Source: Halanaerobiales bacterium (GTDB lineage Bacteria; Bacillota; Halanaerobiia; Halanaerobiales; DTU029). Taken from it: a DNA stretch of 64,000 bases. Below, piece by piece: positions 61,412 through 64,000 of the stretch (its first letter is position 1; each line of letters begins with the position of its first letter). Below the pieces are notes generated by a model, which worked only from the letters and a program-made list of their open reading frames with translations, searched no databases and was not told the DNA's origin. The position numbers and the translations under genes were made by a program. The stretch is from assembly GCA_029981855.1 (NCBI GenBank), contig JARRCS010000006.1, forward strand, positions 1 through 64,000, given 5' to 3'.

Positions 61412-62869
61412 TTACAAATACAGGTCGTGTTCTCCTCGGCCAATCTTTTCCAGGTTTTCCGCTATTTTCGAAGCGAGTTTAGGATGCTCTTTCTTTAATT
61501 CCTCTAATTGTTCTGCTAAACACCTCTCCCCGAATTCCCTACTTTTCTCCGTCCCGTAATCTACTAAATATTCCTTGAAGGTCATCATGGCATTGGGTTT
61601 GCAGAACTCCTGAATCTTACCCGGTTTAGCTAGATCCATAAAATCCTGTCCGGTCCGGCCCAATCTGTAACAGGCAGTACAGAAACTGGGAATATACCCA
61701 TTCCTGGCTATCTCAATAATAATATCATCGATCGGCCTTAGATCATGGAGGGAGAACTGCTCTAGATCATGTCTTCTCTCCTCGTTCTCATCATAACCAC
61801 CGGGGGTGGTTCGAGAACCGGCACTTATCTGGGACACCCCGTGTAAGAAGAGTTCATTCCGCATCTCCTCACTCTCCCGGGTAGTTAAGATTATCCCCGT
61901 ATAGGGTACTGCTAGACGAAGAACTGCTACCAGTTTTTTGAAGTCCTCATCGGAGACAGGATAGGGTGGTTCCTGAATTGGGGTGCCTAAAGCCGGGTTT
62001 AACCTGGGTACAGAGATGGTATGGGGGCCCACCCCGTAGGTTTTATCAAGGTATTCGGCATGGAGCAAAAGACCAATTACCTCAAAACGGTAATCATAAA
62101 GCCCGAAAAGAGCCCCGATACCAACATCATCGATACCGGCCTGCTGAGCCCGGTCCATCGCCGTTAACCGCCACTCGTAATTTGCCTTGGGGCCCTCGGG
62201 ATGCATTCTTTTATAGGTAGGCCGGTGGTATGTCTCCTGAAAACAGGTATAAGTGCCTATTTTAGCCTTTTTCAACTCTCTAAACTGCTCGGTAGATAAA
62301 GGGGCGATCTCAACATTAATCCTTCTGATCTCTCCTCCCTTCTCCGTCTTAGTCTGGTAAGCAGTCTCTATCCCTTTAATAACATAATCAAGATCCGTAG
62401 CTGGCGACTCTCCGGTTAAAACCAGTAACCTCTTATGTCCTTCCCTCTCTAAAGCCTCAACCTCTTTTCTAATCTCCTCCTGGGTTAGCTTCTTCCGCTG
62501 AACTTCCTGATTATCCCGTCTAAATCCACAGTAAAGACAATTATTACTGCATATATTGGCAAAATATAGGGGCGCAAATAATACCAGCCGCTTGCCATAG
62601 ATCTTCTCTTTAATCTGACGGGCGGCTTCCAGAAACTCGTCAATAAGCTCCTCATCTTCAACCAGTAATAGTGTTGCCGCTTCTTCCGGTGTGAGTCCTC
62701 TAAGCTCCAGAGACTTATCAATAATCCGTCTAATCTCCCCCCTGGTCGGTTCTGCTGCCCTGGCTAATATCTCTTCCACCTTCTCATCGTTAATATAATC
62801 ACAAACCCCGGTCCTGTAATTATCACCGAACTCACCCTGCCAGTAATTAAAATCTTCCCCTATAGCCAT
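61412..62869 (-). CDS. hydG: HydG, [FeFe]-hydrogenase maturase (tyrosine lyase)
   Basis: 485 residues, full length. N-terminal radical SAM site C-x3-C-x2-C in NICSNNCLYCGFRR, and the C-terminal auxiliary cluster site C-x2-C-x22-C (FCTACYRLGRTGQDF to EFCKPNAM) that binds the dangler iron. It splits tyrosine to make the CO and CN ligands of the H-cluster. It is the second gene after the TM1266-like regulator. The structural hydrogenase is not in this window. Confidence 0.95.
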   Translation of the reverse strand: MAIGEDFNYWQGEFGDNYRTGVCDYINDEKVEEILARAAEPTRGEIRRIIDKSLELRGLTPEEAATLLLVEDEELIDEFLEAARQIKEKIYGKRLVLFAPLYFANICSNNCLYCGFRRDNQEVQRKKLTQEEIRKEVEALEREGHKRLLVLTGESPATDLDYVIKGIETAYQTKTEKGGEIRRINVEIAPLSTEQFRELKKAKIGTYTCFQETYHRPTYKRMHPEGPKANYEWRLTAMDRAQQAGIDDVGIGALFGLYDYRFEVIGLLLHAEYLDKTYGVGPHTISVPRLNPALGTPIQEPPYPVSDEDFKKLVAVLRLAVPYTGIILTTRESEEMRNELFLHGVSQISAGSRTTPGGYDENEERRHDLEQFSLHDLRPIDDIIIEIARNGYIPSFCTACYRLGRTGQDFMDLAKPGKIQEFCKPNAMMTFKEYLVDYGTEKSREFGERCLAEQLEELKKEHPKLASKIAENLEKIGRGEHDLYL

Positions 62870-62919
62870 TTAACATTTCCCCCCTATTAAAATAATTAAT
62901 TTGAGAATAAAACTATGCC

Positions 62920-63177
62920 CTACTCGGTTACCTTAGAGGTAAGGGCGGATTTTAAGGTCACTCCCGGGAGATTTCCCAGCTGCCCTGTCATAGCACCTAT
63001 TTCATCCGGGGTTCCTTCAACGATCAGGGCAATAATCGATAGCTTCAATTCCCGGGAAGGCACACCCATTCTCCCGATAATTATTTCCCCGAACTCACTT
63101 AAAATCTCATTAAGCTTTTTTGTTACTTTATTACGTTCCTCAACTACAATCCCAATCACACCAATTCTTTTTTGCAT
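62920..63177 (-). CDS. TM1266-family regulator of the hydrogenase system
   Basis: 85 residues. The pattern RIGVIGIVVEERNKVTKKLNEILSEFG, GRMGVP, and LSIIALIVEGTPDEIGAMTGQLG fits the TM1266 (iron-only hydrogenase system putative regulator) family, an ACT-like ferredoxin fold related to the NikR ligand domain and lacking a DNA-binding domain. GGGAGG precedes the ATG. First gene of the maturation operon, just after the leader and terminator. Confidence 0.92.
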   Translation of the reverse strand: MQKRIGVIGIVVEERNKVTKKLNEILSEFGEIIIGRMGVPSRELKLSIIALIVEGTPDEIGAMTGQLGNLPGVTLKSALTSKVTE

Positions 63178-63260
63178 CTTTATACTACCTCCCTTTTATG
63201 TTTTTTCTGTCCGGTTAAAAGAAAACCTAACTTAGTCCCTAAAAAAGCTCCCACGCCAAC

Positions 63261-63294
63261 AAAAAAGCCCTACCTGAAAAGACAGATAGGGCTT
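63261..63294 (-). terminator. Intrinsic terminator in the hyd leader
   Basis: On the minus strand AAGCCCTATCTG and CAGGTAGGGCTT form a stem with one mismatch, loop TCTTTT, followed by TTTTTT. It lies between the promoter and the first gene, so it must be bypassed for the operon to be expressed. Confidence 0.85.
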
Positions 63295-63425
63295 ATTGAG
63301 GCATAAGAAAATACCCTTCCCCTGTTTTCAGGCTATCCCTTAAACACAGGAAGAAACCTTAGATTATAAATCCTTGTGAGCAGGTTAATAATTTACCCCG
63401 GTCACTCAGATTATTCTTTTCATAT
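63261..63425 (-). ncRNA. Structured leader of the hydrogenase maturation operon (possible riboswitch)
   Basis: Transcription from the promoter at 63428-63456 should begin near 63421. The 5-prime sequence ATATGAAAA (63425-63417) can pair with TTTTCTTAT (63311-63303), 8 of 9 bases, closing a ~120-base domain that holds TGAG/CTCA and CUUCC/GGAAG stems. The intrinsic terminator begins a few bases after. The 3-prime arm of the closing stem can alternatively pair with ATAAG just before the terminator. This is the architecture of an aptamer plus expression platform. It matched no riboswitch class I know by eye. Confidence 0.5.
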
Positions 63426-63427
63426 TC

Positions 63428-63456
63428 AGTATAACACAAAAAATAGTTTTGTGCAA
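63428..63456 (-). promoter_or_regulatory. Promoter of the hydrogenase maturation operon
   Basis: TTGCAC (63456-63451) and TATACT (63433-63428) with a 17-base spacer, a near-consensus sigma-A promoter on the minus strand. It fires into the structured leader. Confidence 0.75.
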
Positions 63457-63583
63457 GTATTCACAAAAATTTTTAGTATATTTTTCCACACAAAAGAGGC
63501 TTTTCAAATCGACATAATCCTGACATAAATCTTGTGGATTATTTCCTGGATATTAAAAAATCCAAAAAAATTTCTTTTTCCCC

Positions 63584-63612
63584 TTTACAAATATCTGATT
63601 TTGTTGTACAAT
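63584..63612 (+). promoter_or_regulatory. Plus-strand promoter of a small RNA candidate
   Basis: TTTACA (63584-63589) and TACAAT (63607-63612) with 17 bases between. The predicted start is near 63619. No plus-strand protein gene follows before the terminator at 63711-63750. Confidence 0.6.
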
Positions 63613-63618
63613 ATTGAT

Positions 63619-63750
63619 GACCCCTTATAAGACCATAATTAAATAAGAAAGGTTTCTGTTGTTTTATAAGGGGATAATACATTTTTTCATTTTTTATCCT
63701 CCTTTTTTTAAGAGAGCCAGCTGTTAAACAGCTGGCTCTTTCGGTTTTTT
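63619..63750 (+). ncRNA. Small RNA candidate
   Basis: About 130 bases bounded by a promoter and an intrinsic terminator. CCCCTTATAA (63621-63630) is exactly complementary to TTATAAGGGG (63664-63673). The middle stretch GGGGATAA could instead pair with TTATCCTCC further on (63693-63701), giving two exclusive folds. No open frame with a ribosome site is apparent. Its end faces the sensor kinase gene on the other strand. Confidence 0.5.
63711..63750 (+). terminator. Intrinsic terminator of the small RNA candidate
   Basis: AGAGCCAGCTG and CAGCTGGCTCT form a perfect 11-bp stem with loop TTAAA, followed on the plus strand by TTCGGTTTTTT. On the minus strand an A-run follows, so it serves plus-strand transcripts. 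Confidence 0.85.
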
Positions 63751-63752
63751 AA

Positions 63753-64000
63753 TTAAATAGCTTTTTGCGGTAATAGCACCTTAACCTTTGTTCCTTCTCC
63801 TATCGTACTCTCAACCTTAACCTCACCCTGGTGATTGTCAATAATCCATTTTGCTATGGCCAGCCCCAGGCCGGTACCGCCCCTTTGAGCAGAGCGGGCC
63901 TTATCTACCCGGTAAAAACGATCAAAAATATGGGGTAAATCCTCTTCCGGGATTCCGATACCGGTATCTTCCACAACCAGTTCCACCTGGTCCCCCCTGT
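63753..64000 (-). CDS. Sensor histidine kinase, C-terminal end (partial)
   Basis: Only the last ~80 residues are in the window; the frame runs off the end at 64000. They form the ATP-binding domain of a PhoR-type kinase: VVEDTGIGIPEEDLPHIF (G1), FDRFYRVDKARSA (F box) and GGTGLGLAIAKWIID (G2). It is a membrane or cytosolic sensor of a two-component system whose regulator would lie upstream, outside the window. Confidence 0.92.
   Translation of the reverse strand, partial: RGDQVELVVEDTGIGIPEEDLPHIFDRFYRVDKARSAQRGGTGLGLAIAKWIIDNHQGEVKVESTIGEGTKVKVLLPQKAI

Noticed and set aside
61299-61559. Plus-strand frame starting in the dispersed repeat
   Set aside because: It runs antisense into hydG and has no ribosome site; the repeat explains the start.
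63261-63425. Known riboswitch classes (SAM, TPP, FMN, cobalamin, purine, Moco, ydaO, T-box) for the hyd leader
   Set aside because: None of the core motifs I remember for these classes was found on reading the leader; a covariance search could still overturn this.
1-64000. CRISPR arrays, tRNA or rRNA genes
   Set aside because: No regularly spaced repeats and no cloverleaf or rRNA-like sequence were seen on reading the window.

Overview
The window looks like chromosome from an anaerobic, fermentative, low-to-moderate-GC Firmicute with an outer membrane, most like the Halanaerobiales. This is inference. It rests on [FeFe]-hydrogenase maturases, a selenium-type molybdenum-hydroxylase/purine cluster, a CsgG-family protein with secreted partners, MotB/OmpA-type peptidoglycan-binding protein, and three solute-binding proteins that have signal peptides but no lipobox cysteine. 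Nearly all genes lie on the minus strand. No rRNA, tRNA or CRISPR array was seen.

Region 1-5.9 kb is a decaying sugar operon: class II aldolase, MFS transporter, LacI-type regulator and a zinc alcohol/polyol dehydrogenase. The transporter is a pseudogene split by a complete IS1380-family element (2951-4678, 15-bp inverted ends). The dehydrogenase is truncated by what looks like an IS21-type end at the window edge. Region 6.0-10.8 kb is a BMP-type nucleoside ABC transporter (two permeases, double ATPase, binding protein). Region 11.1-14.7 kb is a small secretion cassette: SARP/BTAD-type regulator, CsgG-family protein, a possible curlin-like peptide and a beta-rich secreted protein. Next come an IS110 relic, a SNF2 helicase with SWIM finger, a YlqG/YlqH-like flagellar-type pair, threonine aldolase and AzlCD.

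Region 23.5-47.2 kb is a purine/urate degradation island. It contains an orphan binding protein, a MocA-like Mo-cofactor nucleotidyltransferase, adenine deaminase, a PreA-like flavo-iron-sulfur protein, an NTPase, a four-subunit Mo hydroxylase with a split Mo subunit (nicotinate-dehydrogenase layout), SsnA, 8-oxoguanine deaminase, a second three-subunit hydroxylase, YgeW-like carbamoyltransferase, YgeY-like hydrolase, dihydropyrimidinase, an XRE-cupin regulator and two fold-II PLP enzymes. YgfK and YgeX, usual in such clusters, are not seen; the PreA-like protein and one PLP enzyme may stand in for them.

Region 47.5-51.5 kb is the most intriguing cassette: a ZorA-like MotA channel with a long coiled tail, a ZorB-like OmpA protein, and upstream a protein joining a degenerate kinase-like region to a NYN nuclease domain. 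A VapBC-type toxin-antitoxin pair follows. Then come a PfkB kinase, a TrpXYZ-like ABC transporter and an OsmC protein. Region 57.2-63.2 kb is the hydrogenase maturation operon (TM1266-family regulator, HydG, HydF, AspA, HydE). It is preceded by a promoter, a structured leader and an intrinsic terminator that together look like an attenuation or riboswitch control. A divergent small-RNA candidate and the end of a sensor histidine kinase close the window.
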